DNA of 64,000 bases from JAOZHU01 sp964632845 (GCA_964632845.1 CAZWDU010000010.1:9690-73689), one strand, 5' to 3'. Counted from the stretch's first letter, positions 24,917-34,530 are shown. The notes: a model not told the origin generated them from the letters alone. Numbers and translations: made by a program.

Positions 24917-26119
24917 TTATGGGTTAGGTTTTGCGTTTAGCTTGTGTCTTTTCTTGAGCGCCACTGCCGCTGCAGTTATGATGATTAGGGTGACGGTTGC
25001 TGCGGTTGCTGCTGTGGCGTAGGTGAGTTCGGGTTGCTGGTTTGAAGGAGACGAGGAAGGCGACTGTGAGGAAGTTGGTGATGGCGACGGTGAAGGAGAC
25101 GGCGTTGGTTCGGGTGTGCCGTAGCCGATGGGCGTGTACTGCTCGTTCGCGGCGATTGTTGGGCCGACGCCTAACTCGTTGTAAATGGCGCCTCCAATTG
25201 CGTATATCTTGTCGTTTAAGATTGTAGCGCCAAAATAGGAGCGTGCTGTGGTTATGTTAGCGGCAGTTGTCCATTCGCCATTCGCAGGATTATACACTTG
25301 AACACGGCATGGTGATTGAGGGCCGAAACTAGTATATACAGGCGAGATTAGAACGTAGATTCGCTTGGGAGCTGAAGCGCCAGTCGTCGCGACCGCCTCT
25401 CCAATTATGTAACTTGGTGATGATGTGCCTTGGCTCCAGCTGTCAGTTGCAGGATCGTATATTTGGTTTAAGGTAGCCCCGAAAATGTATATTTTATTGT
25501 CAACAACGGCTGAAGCATAACCACTTGTGCCATTAGGCATCGGCGTCTTTGTCTCCCAAGTATTGGCGACGGGGTCGTAAACCTCATTAAAGGCTCCGTT
25601 TGGTTCCCCGCCTATCAAGTAGATTTTGCCGCCTACAACGTTTGCATGCATGCACGATCTGGCGGTAGGCATGGATGCTCTCGTTTCCCAACTATCCGTT
25701 GCTGGGTCGTAAACCTCGTTTACTCCAGTATGCTCATATTTGGTGTCACTGGAGTAACCCGTGGTTCCGCCTATGCAGTAAATCTTGCCTTGGTAAGCGG
25801 CTATGGCGAAACGCGTTCTTGGAGTCGGCATGGGCTCCCTGAACGCCCACGCGTCCGTTGTTGGATTGTATTCTTCGTTTGTGCCCACCATGCCGCTGGT
25901 AATAGTACCGTAGCTGCATTCGGTGGCGCCTCCAATCGCGTAGATTTTCCCATTCACCGCAGCAACGCTTAAGCCGCATCTTGCCTCCTGCATCGATGCC
26001 TTCGGCACCCATGAGTTTTCAACTGCAGCAGAAACCCCAACAGGCACAGTGACGCATGTGCATGAAGCCGTTAGGAAAACCAGAACAAGCACTAGAGCAG
26101 CGGTTTTACTCATGCTCAT
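24917..26119 (-). CDS. Secreted kelch-repeat protein with C-terminal anchor
   Basis: About 400 residues from the ATG at 26119; the frame extends further upstream, but those codons overlap the TATA box and operators. A signal peptide (about 1-30) leads into six kelch repeats of about 50 residues, each with an IYAIGG, IYCIGG, IYLIGG or IYIFG strand and a YDPATDSWE-type turn, forming a beta-propeller. Then follow a Pro/Ser/Thr linker (about 350-375), a transmembrane helix and a basic tail. It is probably a surface adhesin or glycan-binding propeller. Its promoter module matches that of the beta-helix gene at 14457. Confidence 0.87.
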   Translation of the reverse strand: MSMSKTAALVLVLVFLTASCTCVTVPVGVSAAVENSWVPKASMQEARCGLSVAAVNGKIYAIGGATECSYGTITSGMVGTNEEYNPTTDAWAFREPMPTPRTRFAIAAYQGKIYCIGGTTGYSSDTKYEHTGVNEVYDPATDSWETRASMPTARSCMHANVVGGKIYLIGGEPNGAFNEVYDPVANTWETKTPMPNGTSGYASAVVDNKIYIFGATLNQIYDPATDSWSQGTSSPSYIIGEAVATTGASAPKRIYVLISPVYTSFGPQSPCRVQVYNPANGEWTTAANITTARSYFGATILNDKIYAIGGAIYNELGVGPTIAANEQYTPIGYGTPEPTPSPSPSPSPTSSQSPSSSPSNQQPELTYATAATAATVTLIIITAAAVALKKRHKLNAKPNP

Positions 26120-26144
26120 CCCGAATTTAATAGGTTGTTTTCGT

Positions 26145-26208
26145 GATAAAAGCGTTTTTGTAAAGGTTTCTTGACTAAACGAGAAAAATTTAGTCAAGGT
26201 TTCTTGAC
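26145..26208 (-). promoter_or_regulatory. Tandem GTCAAG palindromes and TATA box of the kelch gene
   Basis: Read on the minus strand: GTCAAG-AAAC-CTTGAC at 26193-26208, a second copy with one changed base at 26160-26175 (33 bases apart), then AAAAACGCTTTTATCACG containing the TATA box (26145-26152). Order, spacing and even the bases between the proximal box and the TATA box match the module at 14357-14421 on the plus strand. Confidence 0.75.
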
Positions 26209-26332
26209 AACCACCCTGAGAATATAGCCCCTTTACTTGTGGTATGAACGGATTTAGTGTTAACAGATTGCGGGTTTACAGTTAAGGCGCTGTTTCTACT
26301 CAAATAATGCAAAGTGATGGTGGATAGTTTGA

Positions 26333-26407
26333 ATGAAGTTTACAGGCTTGTATGTAACTTTAATGTTTTCTTTGGTTGTGCTGGCGGCTTCAACAGTTTT
26401 TCACTAA
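26333..26407 (+). CDS. Possible 24-residue hydrophobic peptide or signal-peptide remnant
   Basis: An ATG-started frame of 24 codons encodes only a signal-peptide-like sequence (Lys2, hydrophobic core YVTLMFSLVVLAAS, short tail). No ribosome-binding site is obvious. It could be the N-terminal remnant of a lost surface protein or a small membrane peptide. Apart from this frame and the kelch promoter, 26209-26542 holds nothing I can support. Confidence 0.2.
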   Translation: MKFTGLYVTLMFSLVVLAASTVFH

Positions 26408-26542
26408 ATGTTCATCGTGGTTATTGAATTGTTTTTTGTTTTTGTATGTTTTCTTGTGAAATAAGACTGAAAAGCGAATGCGACGATATGTATAGTGGGA
26501 AATAACGCTACTTTTCCCAAATAAAAAAGGAGTTAAAAAGAA

Positions 26543-29500
26543 ATGGCTAAAAATTCTAAACGTAACCTGTTGTGCATAACACTTTTCCTCATGGTACTAC
26601 TGAGTTCTAGTGCCTGCGCAATTCTAATTCCAAGTGCACACGCGACAGAACCAACAACCCCTGAGAAGGGGCTGTCAATCCTAAGCAACACGGCTGAACT
26701 TGACATGTCCGAGTACGCGGTAACCACAAAAGTGTACCCTCAAAACTACAACTCCTCATACCTCGGCGTTGTCGCTCAAGAAAACGTGGAATACGAGCTC
26801 ACCGCTGAAGGAAGCAAAGTAAAAACGCTCTGCACATTCGCGAATTCTCGCCTGCAGGTGATACATGTACTTGAAAACGAGGGATCACCGCACCTGAGCA
26901 AAACTGCAGCCAGCTCCCTTGAATTGGCTCAGGACTTCCTCACCAACTACCAAGCATATACCGAAGATTCGTTTTACGGCGAACTAAAGTCAACGCTGGA
27001 TAACGTGGATGTCGGCAAAAACAGCACAAAAACAGAGGGAAACACCCAACTTGAAGTTATTGCCGACAGCGGTTACACAACGTTCAAATGGACATACACA
27101 TCCAACGGCGCTATAGCTCCAGCCAAGTTTGTATCCTTAGGTTTCAACAACAGTTTCTTAACGTATTTTGTGGACAACTGGCAACTCTATCCGATTGGCA
27201 GCACAACCGTGAACCTTTCCGAGAGAGAAGCCATAGCCATAGCGTTGGATGCTGCTAAGGCGCACCAGTGGAGCTTGGAACTGGAAGCTGACGCTCTTGA
27301 CGCAGCGAATTTTAACGAGTCAAGCGTGTGCTGGGCAAACCTCATTTTCGACGGCTCCCTCTACGCAGACCAAACCCGCAACGAAGACGCGTTGATGCTT
27401 TATCCTGTTTGGCGAGTCGGCATCGCCTTAAACAAGTGGTACGGCAACATGTACGGCATAACCGTTGACATCTGGGCAGACACCAAAGAAGTCAGAATAG
27501 TCGAAGAAGCATGGTCAACAATGACGCAGACAGAAGGAACACCCACTGCGAACATAACCACAGTCAGCAAAGCAGTTACCGAAGAGCCTGCAACTGCTGA
27601 GGCCATGCCGAACTTGAACATATGGCTTGCACTTGCAACAATCGCCATCGCTACGATAGGAACTACTTCACTCTGGGTACGCAGAAAGAAATTGCCATCT
27701 TATAATTTGCCAAAATTGCGCTCTCTCAAAAACGCCGGAACATTACTCTGTATTCTCATCTTGTCAATAGTACTCTCAGCGCCCATCGTAACTGTTAGCG
27801 CAACAACACGGGCAGGAGTAATATGGGGCTCCGAGAGCATTGGAGCTGGAATTGGCCAAGCTAACTACCGCAAAAACACCACTGAGGTTGAATTACAGAA
27901 TTCTATGGCTAGCACTATTGCGTCTTATTTCAGCCAGGCTGGTTATACCGGTTACGATAGGCAAGGAGACCCCGGTTCACTGAAAACTAACATCCTAAGC
28001 GACCTTCAGACTTATCAGAGCACTTACGATTGCGTGGCGGTGGTTGATTTCGACCATGGCGTTGGAAGAACTGATTATAACTTGGCGCCAAATGAATTTC
28101 ATTACCTGTTCGAAGACAATAATGGCACCGTAGGGGGTACTTATGACTATCAATACGCGCAGCCTGAGAATGGTGTCTACGACATGGACATATACTCCAA
28201 TGTTACAGCAAGCAAAATTGTCTTTGCATTCATCAACACATGCATGTCAGCAAACACTTCGGATACGCAATACGACCAGTATGGACAAAATTGCACTGCT
28301 ACGCAAGGCATTATCCCAGGCACCAACCGAGCGCGGGGAATGCCGTATGCTTGGACCCATCGCCTTGTAAAAGACAAAAATACGTATCCCGGCTTTAACA
28401 TTGCGGATCACATAAGCGACGACGGCTACACCGACCCAGATAGTGGTTCTCAATGTTACATAGGTTTTCCATGGGGTTCAGCGTCTCTCATGCAACATGT
28501 ACCATACGACGGAGGAGAATCACAGTATTATCATCAATGGGTTGACAGGTTCTTTGATTACGCTTTGCGTTATGACATGTCGGTTAACGTTGCTCTGGAT
28601 CATGCTTCGTTGCTAACTTGGGGATTGAGTTTCGGAGATTGCGTCCTTCAGACAGGATTCCCAGCGTACTGGTGGAAGCCGGCGGGCAACTGTTGGAGTG
28701 ATCCGATTTGCACTATGGCTGTTTATGGTAACGGCAACGTAAAGCTGCGCTATTATACGCCGGGATGGAATGACAACTTCAACGACAATTCTATGGATAC
28801 AGCCAAGTGGGAAGAACTGGAAGTGAACGGCGCTCTAGCCAGCGAAGCAGGGAGTCAACTAAGCGTATACGCGCCCGGCAGCGTTGAGGAAATATGGGCG
28901 CAGGCAGGATACGTAACCAAAAACACGTACAACGTCAAAGACTGCAAAATAACCATAGACGTATCAAACTTTGATAGCTTGGACGAAATGATACTGCAGA
29001 TTTGCCTCACAAACACAACAAATTCAGATCCAATCTACGAAAATAACTGGTACAGAATCCTGAAAGCCCGCTACGACACAAAAGTCTATGTGCAAAGCAA
29101 AATAGACGGCGGCGCCGTAAACAACAGGGCAGTGGTGGATTGGGCTGGTGCGACCGGAAACTTGAGCATTGACATATGCGACGGCGCTATCGCGTTTTAC
29201 GAGAATGGAAACATGCGGTACGCGGAACCCTACGCCTTGTCATCATACGACTGCTACATCTACGCTTTCGCAAGCACATTAAGATCGAGGTCAAATGGAA
29301 CAGACTACCTTGACAACTTCGTATTAGCTCCGACGCCGTCATTTTGGGACTATTTTGACGACACAGACACCTACTACGGTTGGGACACCACCAGCGGCAC
29401 ATGGCAAGTCACAGGTGGAAAACTACAGGCGATAGACCCCGGCTCGCACATATTCGTAAACCAGACTTTCGCAACAAACATATACGTTAAAACCGATATC

Positions 29501-29854
29501 GAAACTACTTACCATGTCGGAGACACATGGAACGTACCCTGGCTGTATGTTAAAACGCAAGATGCAAACAACAGAATCTACGCGCTTATTAAAATCGGCG
29601 GAATAGTCGAGCTTTCAATAATCAAAAACGGGGAACAAAACTCAACGCAATTTCAGTCTTTTGACCCTACGCTGGATCCCTGGGCCGTCAATGTACTCTC
29701 TGTCAGCATCATCGGAACAAACGCTAAGGTCTGGGTAAACGGAAAACTATACATCGATATCACTAACGATGACCTTGCCACTATCTCTGGATACGTAGGA
29801 CTATACACGCCCCTGTCAAAAGGAGAATTCGATAACGTAGTCATAATGGACTAA
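26543..29854 (+). CDS. Large two-module surface protein with putative clan CD cysteine peptidase
   Basis: An 1103-residue protein. Module 1: signal peptide (about 1-35), an outward domain ending in a PepSY-like stretch (about 222-322, EAIAIALDAAKA then PVWRVGIALNKWYGN), and a transmembrane helix (358-379) with the basic stop RRKK. Module 2: an internal signal-like helix (398-420) followed by a domain whose VAVVDFDHGVG (His505) and IVFAFINTCMSA (Cys567) match the His-Gly and Cys of clan CD peptidases (caspase, legumain, gingipain fold). The C-terminal third has two laminin-G/concanavalin-like beta-sandwiches, about 744-905 and 908-1103, starting DNFNDNSMD and DYFDDTDTYYG. The topology predicts both modules outside the cell. 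GGAG precedes the ATG. Confidence 0.8.
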   Translation: MAKNSKRNLLCITLFLMVLLSSSACAILIPSAHATEPTTPEKGLSILSNTAELDMSEYAVTTKVYPQNYNSSYLGVVAQENVEYELTAEGSKVKTLCTFANSRLQVIHVLENEGSPHLSKTAASSLELAQDFLTNYQAYTEDSFYGELKSTLDNVDVGKNSTKTEGNTQLEVIADSGYTTFKWTYTSNGAIAPAKFVSLGFNNSFLTYFVDNWQLYPIGSTTVNLSEREAIAIALDAAKAHQWSLELEADALDAANFNESSVCWANLIFDGSLYADQTRNEDALMLYPVWRVGIALNKWYGNMYGITVDIWADTKEVRIVEEAWSTMTQTEGTPTANITTVSKAVTEEPATAEAMPNLNIWLALATIAIATIGTTSLWVRRKKLPSYNLPKLRSLKNAGTLLCILILSIVLSAPIVTVSATTRAGVIWGSESIGAGIGQANYRKNTTEVELQNSMASTIASYFSQAGYTGYDRQGDPGSLKTNILSDLQTYQSTYDCVAVVDFDHGVGRTDYNLAPNEFHYLFEDNNGTVGGTYDYQYAQPENGVYDMDIYSNVTASKIVFAFINTCMSANTSDTQYDQYGQNCTATQGIIPGTNRARGMPYAWTHRLVKDKNTYPGFNIADHISDDGYTDPDSGSQCYIGFPWGSASLMQHVPYDGGESQYYHQWVDRFFDYALRYDMSVNVALDHASLLTWGLSFGDCVLQTGFPAYWWKPAGNCWSDPICTMAVYGNGNVKLRYYTPGWNDNFNDNSMDTAKWEELEVNGALASEAGSQLSVYAPGSVEEIWAQAGYVTKNTYNVKDCKITIDVSNFDSLDEMILQICLTNTTNSDPIYENNWYRILKARYDTKVYVQSKIDGGAVNNRAVVDWAGATGNLSIDICDGAIAFYENGNMRYAEPYALSSYDCYIYAFASTLRSRSNGTDYLDNFVLAPTPSFWDYFDDTDTYYGWDTTSGTWQVTGGKLQAIDPGSHIFVNQTFATNIYVKTDIETTYHVGDTWNVPWLYVKTQDANNRIYALIKIGGIVELSIIKNGEQNSTQFQSFDPTLDPWAVNVLSVSIIGTNAKVWVNGKLYIDITNDDLATISGYVGLYTPLSKGEFDNVVIMD

Positions 29855-29952
29855 CAAACAAAACCCCACTTCCCTCTTTTTTCTATCCAGTATCCACTTC
29901 CTTTTTCCCATTACATCAAAAGACACCATGCGCCCAACTCAAACGTTCAGCC

Positions 29953-29995
29953 TTTATATAGAGGGGGTATAAGCCAAAAATCACACAACAATTTC
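29953..29995 (+). promoter_or_regulatory. TATA box far upstream of gatD
   Basis: TTTATATAG at 29953-29961, followed by a purine run, AAGCCAAAAATC and CACAACA, repeats the element order found at the dnaG promoter (7389). It lies about 215 bases before gatD. A second weaker box (GACTTAAACC at about 30132) sits nearer the gene. Bases 29996-30130 contain no gene that I can see; a long leader or a small RNA is possible. Confidence 0.45.
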
Positions 29996-30176
29996 CAAAT
30001 TATTTTTCGTCTTTCGAAATTGAATAACTGCTAGTCTTGAGGTTCTATCCATTTGCCAAGCTGCTTTGAAGGTTAACTAAAAAAGTAGCCGTCAAAAGTT
30101 TAGCGAGCGATTGTTGTGCGATAAAGTTAAAGACTTAAACCGCCTTCTTTCTCAATGAATTATTGGAGTATTCACC

Positions 30177-31538
30177 ATGAGTGACAAGGAAACTTCAGGT
30201 TACAAAGGCAAAGCACTTAACGCCCTCAAAGAAGCAGGATGCGCGGTTGGCGATGTTATACGCATCGCAACTGGCGCAAAAAGCTACGAGGGCATTCTTA
30301 TTCCCTGCTCAGAAACAGGCGACACCACACATGTCGTGGTTAAATTGAAGAGCGGCTACAACATCGGCGTACACATAACGCCAGACACGAAAATAGAGAA
30401 AGTAGGCAAAGGTGCTAAACCCGCTTTTGCTGCACCTGCGCTCCCCGAACAAAACCCAGACTTGCCGCGAGTGGTTATTATGAGCACGGGCGGAACCATA
30501 GCCAGCCGCGTGGACTACCGCACAGGAGCCGTGCGCTCAGCACTTTCAGCCAGCGACCTGTACGGTGTTGTCCCAGAACTCAGCGACATCGCCCGCGTAG
30601 ACACCGAAATACTGCTCAGCCTATACAGCGAAAACATAACACCCCAGCACTGGACGCAAATAGCGGAAGCAGTAGCCAAGCACATAGCTGAGGGCGTGAA
30701 CGGCGTGATAATCGCACACGGCACAGACACGATGGCTTACACCGCAGCAGCCCTAAGCTTCGCACTGCAGAACTTGCCCGTGCCCGTGATACTCGTAGGC
30801 GCACAACGCTCATCTGACCGACCGAGCTCTGACGCAGCAACCAACCTCATAGGCGCAGTTCAAGCCGCCTCAAAAGCGCCTTTCGCCGAAGTCGTCATAG
30901 CCATGCACGAAACAACCTCCGACACGGCAATAATCATTAACAGGGGCACAAAAGTCAGGAAATGCCACACCAGCCGCAGAGACACATTCAAACCCGTAAA
31001 CACCACCCCCATAGCCCGCGTAAACAACCAAGACGTAACCATGCTCACAGCCGACTATGCGAAACGCGACCCCGCGAAAACGCTTAAGCTAAAGCCCGCC
31101 TTCAGCGACAAAACCGCATTAATCAAGTTCCATCCAAGCTTGAACCCTGACGTGATAAACTGGTACGTGGAAAGAGGCTACAAAGGCATACTCTTGGAAG
31201 GCTCAGGCTTAGGACACGTAAGCAAATACTGCTTCAACGCTATAGAAAACGCCGTTGAACAGGGCGTAGTTGTCGCGTTGGCTTCACAGTGCATCTGGGG
31301 ACGCGTAAACATGAACGTGTACGACACAGGACGCGACCTGCTAACGCGGGGCGTAATCCCCACAGCAGACATGTTTCCCGAAACCGCACTCGTCAAACTC
31401 ATGTGGACTCTGGGACAAACCAGCAACCCCGAAGAAGCCAAAACGCTTTTTAAAACGAATGTTGCAGGCGAATTTTCGCCGCGAACACTACCTCAAGAAA
31501 TAGCCAACAAAGGAGACGAAACAACAGTTGAAAATTGA
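30177..31538 (+). CDS. gatD: Glutamyl-tRNA(Gln) amidotransferase subunit D
   Basis: The asparaginase-like subunit of the archaeal GatDE complex, which releases ammonia from glutamine to convert Glu-tRNA(Gln) to Gln-tRNA(Gln). The 453 residues match the family. An N-terminal beta-barrel (GDVIRIATGAKSYEGILIPCS) precedes the asparaginase domain with VIMSTGGTIASRVDY, the IIAHGTDTMAYTAAAL motif and GAQRSSDRPSSDAATN, which together hold the catalytic Thr, Asp and Lys set. Its 3' end overlaps gatE by 11 bases, so translation is coupled. Confidence 0.95.
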   Translation: MSDKETSGYKGKALNALKEAGCAVGDVIRIATGAKSYEGILIPCSETGDTTHVVVKLKSGYNIGVHITPDTKIEKVGKGAKPAFAAPALPEQNPDLPRVVIMSTGGTIASRVDYRTGAVRSALSASDLYGVVPELSDIARVDTEILLSLYSENITPQHWTQIAEAVAKHIAEGVNGVIIAHGTDTMAYTAAALSFALQNLPVPVILVGAQRSSDRPSSDAATNLIGAVQAASKAPFAEVVIAMHETTSDTAIIINRGTKVRKCHTSRRDTFKPVNTTPIARVNNQDVTMLTADYAKRDPAKTLKLKPAFSDKTALIKFHPSLNPDVINWYVERGYKGILLEGSGLGHVSKYCFNAIENAVEQGVVVALASQCIWGRVNMNVYDTGRDLLTRGVIPTADMFPETALVKLMWTLGQTSNPEEAKTLFKTNVAGEFSPRTLPQEIANKGDETTVEN

Positions 31539-33423
31539 TTACGCCCAATTAGGGTTGAAAGTGGGCTTAGAAATCCACCAACAGCTTGCCACCGCAACCA
31601 AACTGTTCTGCAGTTGCCCACCTGAACTTTTCAAGGAACAACCTGAAATAGTGTTTCTCCGCAGACTCCGACCCACCCAAAGCGAACTGGGACAAGTAGA
31701 CCCAGCAGCGTACTTCGAGTTCCAAAAAGGCGTGCGCATCCGCTACGAAGCCAACCGCGCAACTTCCTGCCTCGTAGAAATGGATGAGGAGCCACCGCAC
31801 CCGCTGAACATGGAGGCAGTGGAAACTGTTTTGATGGCAGCGTTGATGATGAACGCGCAGCCAGTTGACGAGGTGCATGTCATGCGCAAAACCGTGATTG
31901 ATGGGTCTAACACCACGGGTTTCCAGCGCACATGCGTAATCGCGTTAGACGGCTACATCAAAGTCGGCAGCAAAATCATTCCCATCCAACACGCAAGCTT
32001 AGAAGAAGATGCTGCAAGGAAGACAGGCACCGAAGAAGACGGCAAAATAATACGTTACCGCATAGACCGACTGGGCATACCGCTCATAGAAGTGGCAACG
32101 GGGCCCGTCATAAACTCGCCTGCTGAGGCGCAGGAAGTAGCCTTCGCAATCGGGCGAATCCTAAGAGATACAGGCAGGGTTATGCGCGGCTTAGGAACAA
32201 TACGCCAAGACCTGAACGTATCCATCCCCAACGGTGCATTAGTGGAAATCAAAGGCGTACAAGAGCTAGAGCTTATCTCCAAAGTTGTAGAGTACGAACT
32301 GCAACGCCAACTAAACCTTCTCACAATAAGCGACGAACTGAAAAAAGCGAACGTAGACGCCGCATGCTTAACTGAGGAATTCATCGACGTAACAGGCGTT
32401 TTCAAGCAAACCACATGCAAAGTCATCCAGAAAGCCCTAAACAAAAAACACTGTGTTAAAGCAGTGAAACTGCCCAGGTTCAGCGGCTTCCTAAAGCGGG
32501 AACTCATGCCAGATTTCCGTCTGGGCACCGAACTGGCTGACCGAGCGCGCTTCTGGGGAAGAGTCGGCGGCGTATTTCACACAGACGAGCTGCCTGCTTA
32601 TGGTGTAACCTCAGAAGAGGTTGAAGCCTTAAGAAGAGCGGTGAACGCCTGTGATGAGGACGCCGTGGTTTTCGTCGCTGACACCCCAGAAAACGCTGCA
32701 GACGCTTTAAAGGCAGTGGTTGAAAGAGCCCAAGAAGCCATAAGCGGCGTGCCAGCAGAAACACGTGCGGCAAATGCGGATGGAACAACGCGGTATATGC
32801 GGCCTAGGCCAGGAGCTGCGAGGATGTATCCTGAAACGGATATTCCGCCGTCGCCGGTAACATGTACCTTCGTGGAAAAAGTCCGCCAGAACCTGCCTGA
32901 GCCTGCGGAAAAGAAACTTACACGCTTAATGCGGGAGTATAGCCTAAACGAGAAGTTGGCTAAGCAAATTGTCGATTCAGAGTACAGTGGCTTATTTGAA
33001 GTTATAGCGCGGGAAAGCGGCGTGTCCGCCACCACAATTGCAGTGTTTCTGACTGAAACTTTGAAGGCGCTGAAACGCGACGGCGTCCCAGTCGAACAAG
33101 TTTTCGAAAGGCAACTACGTGAAGTCTTCGGTTTGATTGGTCGAGGGGAACTTGCGAAGGAGGCAGTGGCTGATGTCGTTACGTGGCTTTCGAAGCATGA
33201 TGGCAAAAGCATGCAGGATGCTGTGGATGGGCTGGGTTTGAAAATGTTCTCTGAAGCGGAGCTATCGGCGCTGGTTGACCGCGCAGTTGCGGCGAACAGG
33301 CAAGCGGTGGATAAGCTTGGGAAGAACGCTTTCGGGATGATTATGGGGTTGGTGATGAAGGAAGTTCGGGGAAAAGCTGATCCAGAACTTGTTGGTAAGC
33401 TTTTGAAGGAGCGGTTGAAGTAG
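31528..33423 (+). CDS. gatE: Glutamyl-tRNA(Gln) amidotransferase subunit E
   Basis: The kinase/transferase subunit of GatDE, 631 residues. It begins KVGLEIHQQL like GatB/GatE, with the metal-site Cys pair in LFCSCPPE; the cradle domain contains VMRKTVIDGSNTTGFQRT and EEDAARK. An AspRS-like insertion (about 290-410) distinguishes GatE from GatB, and the C-terminal YqeY-like helical domain is present. The start codon is TTG within the end of gatD. Three small genes of unknown function follow on the same strand. Confidence 0.95.
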   Translation: MKIDYAQLGLKVGLEIHQQLATATKLFCSCPPELFKEQPEIVFLRRLRPTQSELGQVDPAAYFEFQKGVRIRYEANRATSCLVEMDEEPPHPLNMEAVETVLMAALMMNAQPVDEVHVMRKTVIDGSNTTGFQRTCVIALDGYIKVGSKIIPIQHASLEEDAARKTGTEEDGKIIRYRIDRLGIPLIEVATGPVINSPAEAQEVAFAIGRILRDTGRVMRGLGTIRQDLNVSIPNGALVEIKGVQELELISKVVEYELQRQLNLLTISDELKKANVDAACLTEEFIDVTGVFKQTTCKVIQKALNKKHCVKAVKLPRFSGFLKRELMPDFRLGTELADRARFWGRVGGVFHTDELPAYGVTSEEVEALRRAVNACDEDAVVFVADTPENAADALKAVVERAQEAISGVPAETRAANADGTTRYMRPRPGAARMYPETDIPPSPVTCTFVEKVRQNLPEPAEKKLTRLMREYSLNEKLAKQIVDSEYSGLFEVIARESGVSATTIAVFLTETLKALKRDGVPVEQVFERQLREVFGLIGRGELAKEAVADVVTWLSKHDGKSMQDAVDGLGLKMFSEAELSALVDRAVAANRQAVDKLGKNAFGMIMGLVMKEVRGKADPELVGKLLKERLK

Positions 33424-33454
33424 CCGCTGAAGTCAAGCCTCAATATGTGATGCT

Positions 33455-34063
33455 GTGTACCTAACAGAAGCTGCAATTGAAGGCGCAAATCCTAAAAAGC
33501 ATAACATACGTGTATATCATGGGATAAAATTGCCAACGAGAAAGGTTCAAGGGAAAAAAAGCGAGGAAAAGCAAGAAGGGTTTGTTTTTCGCGTTAAGCT
33601 AGGTGAGTACGAAGTTGAACTCAAGGGAACTCATGAAGAAGTTACAAAAACCCTTGAGAACCTTCCAAACTTGTTTACGAACATTAACAAGGCTTTTGAA
33701 ATTGCCAAACCTAAAACTGTGGCAACAATCACTGTGAAAACTGAACCACCATCTAAAGAAACAGCTAAAGCAGCGGCTGAAGCGTCCGCACAAAGCTACC
33801 CGAAGATAACTGCGCCGGCAAACTGCGACGAAGCCGTACTGCGATTTTTGGAAACTGACTGGGGCAAATGGCGACCGAGAACGATGGAGGAACTGAAGGA
33901 AGCCATGAACGCGAACGGCTTAAAGTACCCAGGACGCATGTTAAGCGCTACGCTTGACGCGCTTGCTGAGAAAGACAAGGTGCGGCGTTGGAACACAAAC
34001 ACGGGTTTCGTTTACATACTTGCAGATGAAAAACCCTCAAGCCGTGGAGGCGAGTCTAAATGA
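33455..34063 (+). CDS. Unknown protein, first of a tandem triad downstream of gatE
   Basis: A 202-residue protein with no recognised family. After a basic N-terminal tail (about 1-40) comes a strand-strand-helix unit (FRVKLGEYEVELKGTHEEV, about 44-62, then a helix with ENLPNLF), a low-complexity Ala/Glu/Lys linker, and a C-terminal winged-helix-like part (MEELKEAMNANGLKYPGRML, about 140-185). The next two genes have the same plan. It starts with GTG 31 bases after gatE and ends in an ATGA overlap, so it is probably in the gatDE operon. The basic tail suggests nucleic-acid binding, by inference. Confidence 0.7.
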   Translation: MYLTEAAIEGANPKKHNIRVYHGIKLPTRKVQGKKSEEKQEGFVFRVKLGEYEVELKGTHEEVTKTLENLPNLFTNINKAFEIAKPKTVATITVKTEPPSKETAKAAAEASAQSYPKITAPANCDEAVLRFLETDWGKWRPRTMEELKEAMNANGLKYPGRMLSATLDALAEKDKVRRWNTNTGFVYILADEKPSSRGGESK

Positions 34064-34530
34064 AGCGGATTGAAGCGCGGATAAAAACGCCCTTCGGCGA
34101 AGTCGTAATTGAAGGCGAGACACCTAAAGAAATCCTCAGCATGCTGGAGTCTATGCCCTCGGATTTTGTAGAGAAGCTTTCAGATTTTGTTTCGAACAGG
34201 TTGACACCGTCGGGCGCTGCATTGAAAGGCATTGTTGAAGCTACTACTGAAGGACCCGTTATTGTGACACGGGAAAAACTTACGCATTATGAGGCGGTGG
34301 GCTTAGTGCTTTACGCGTCGGATGACCGAAAGAGCACGGCTGCACAGGTGACGAAGCTTTTGGAGTCCAGTGGCATAAAAAGCATGGTTCCGGCGCGGTT
34401 GAATGAAATGACTAAGCGGGGACAAGTGTTTAAGCCTGACCCATCCAAGCCCGAGTTTAAGCTTACTATTCAAGGCGAAAAATGGGTTGAAGAGGAAGTT
34501 TTAGCTAAGCTTAGAGGCAAGATGAGTTGA
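34060..34530 (+). CDS. Unknown protein, second of the triad
   Basis: A 156-residue protein that starts directly with the strand-strand-helix unit (ARIKTPFGEVVIEGETPKEI, residues 5-24, then MLESMPSDFVEKL). A variable linker leads to a C-terminal winged-helix-like domain (EAVGLVLYASDDRKSTAAQV then MVPARLNEMTKRGQVFKPD, about 90-135). It has overlapping starts and stops on both sides (ATGA at 34060, TTGA at 34527). No family is recognised. The arrangement resembles archaeal DNA- or RNA-binding proteins, but no function can be stated. Confidence 0.75.
   Translation: MKRIEARIKTPFGEVVIEGETPKEILSMLESMPSDFVEKLSDFVSNRLTPSGAALKGIVEATTEGPVIVTREKLTHYEAVGLVLYASDDRKSTAAQVTKLLESSGIKSMVPARLNEMTKRGQVFKPDPSKPEFKLTIQGEKWVEEEVLAKLRGKMS

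Noticed and set aside
26120..26197. Longer N-terminus of the kelch protein
   Set aside because: The extra 26 codons cover the TATA box and the proximal operator; the ATG at 26119 begins a normal signal peptide.
32598..33488. Long minus-strand frame opposite gatE
   Set aside because: Fully antisense to a clear gatE reading frame, with Ser/Phe-rich shadow composition and no domain.
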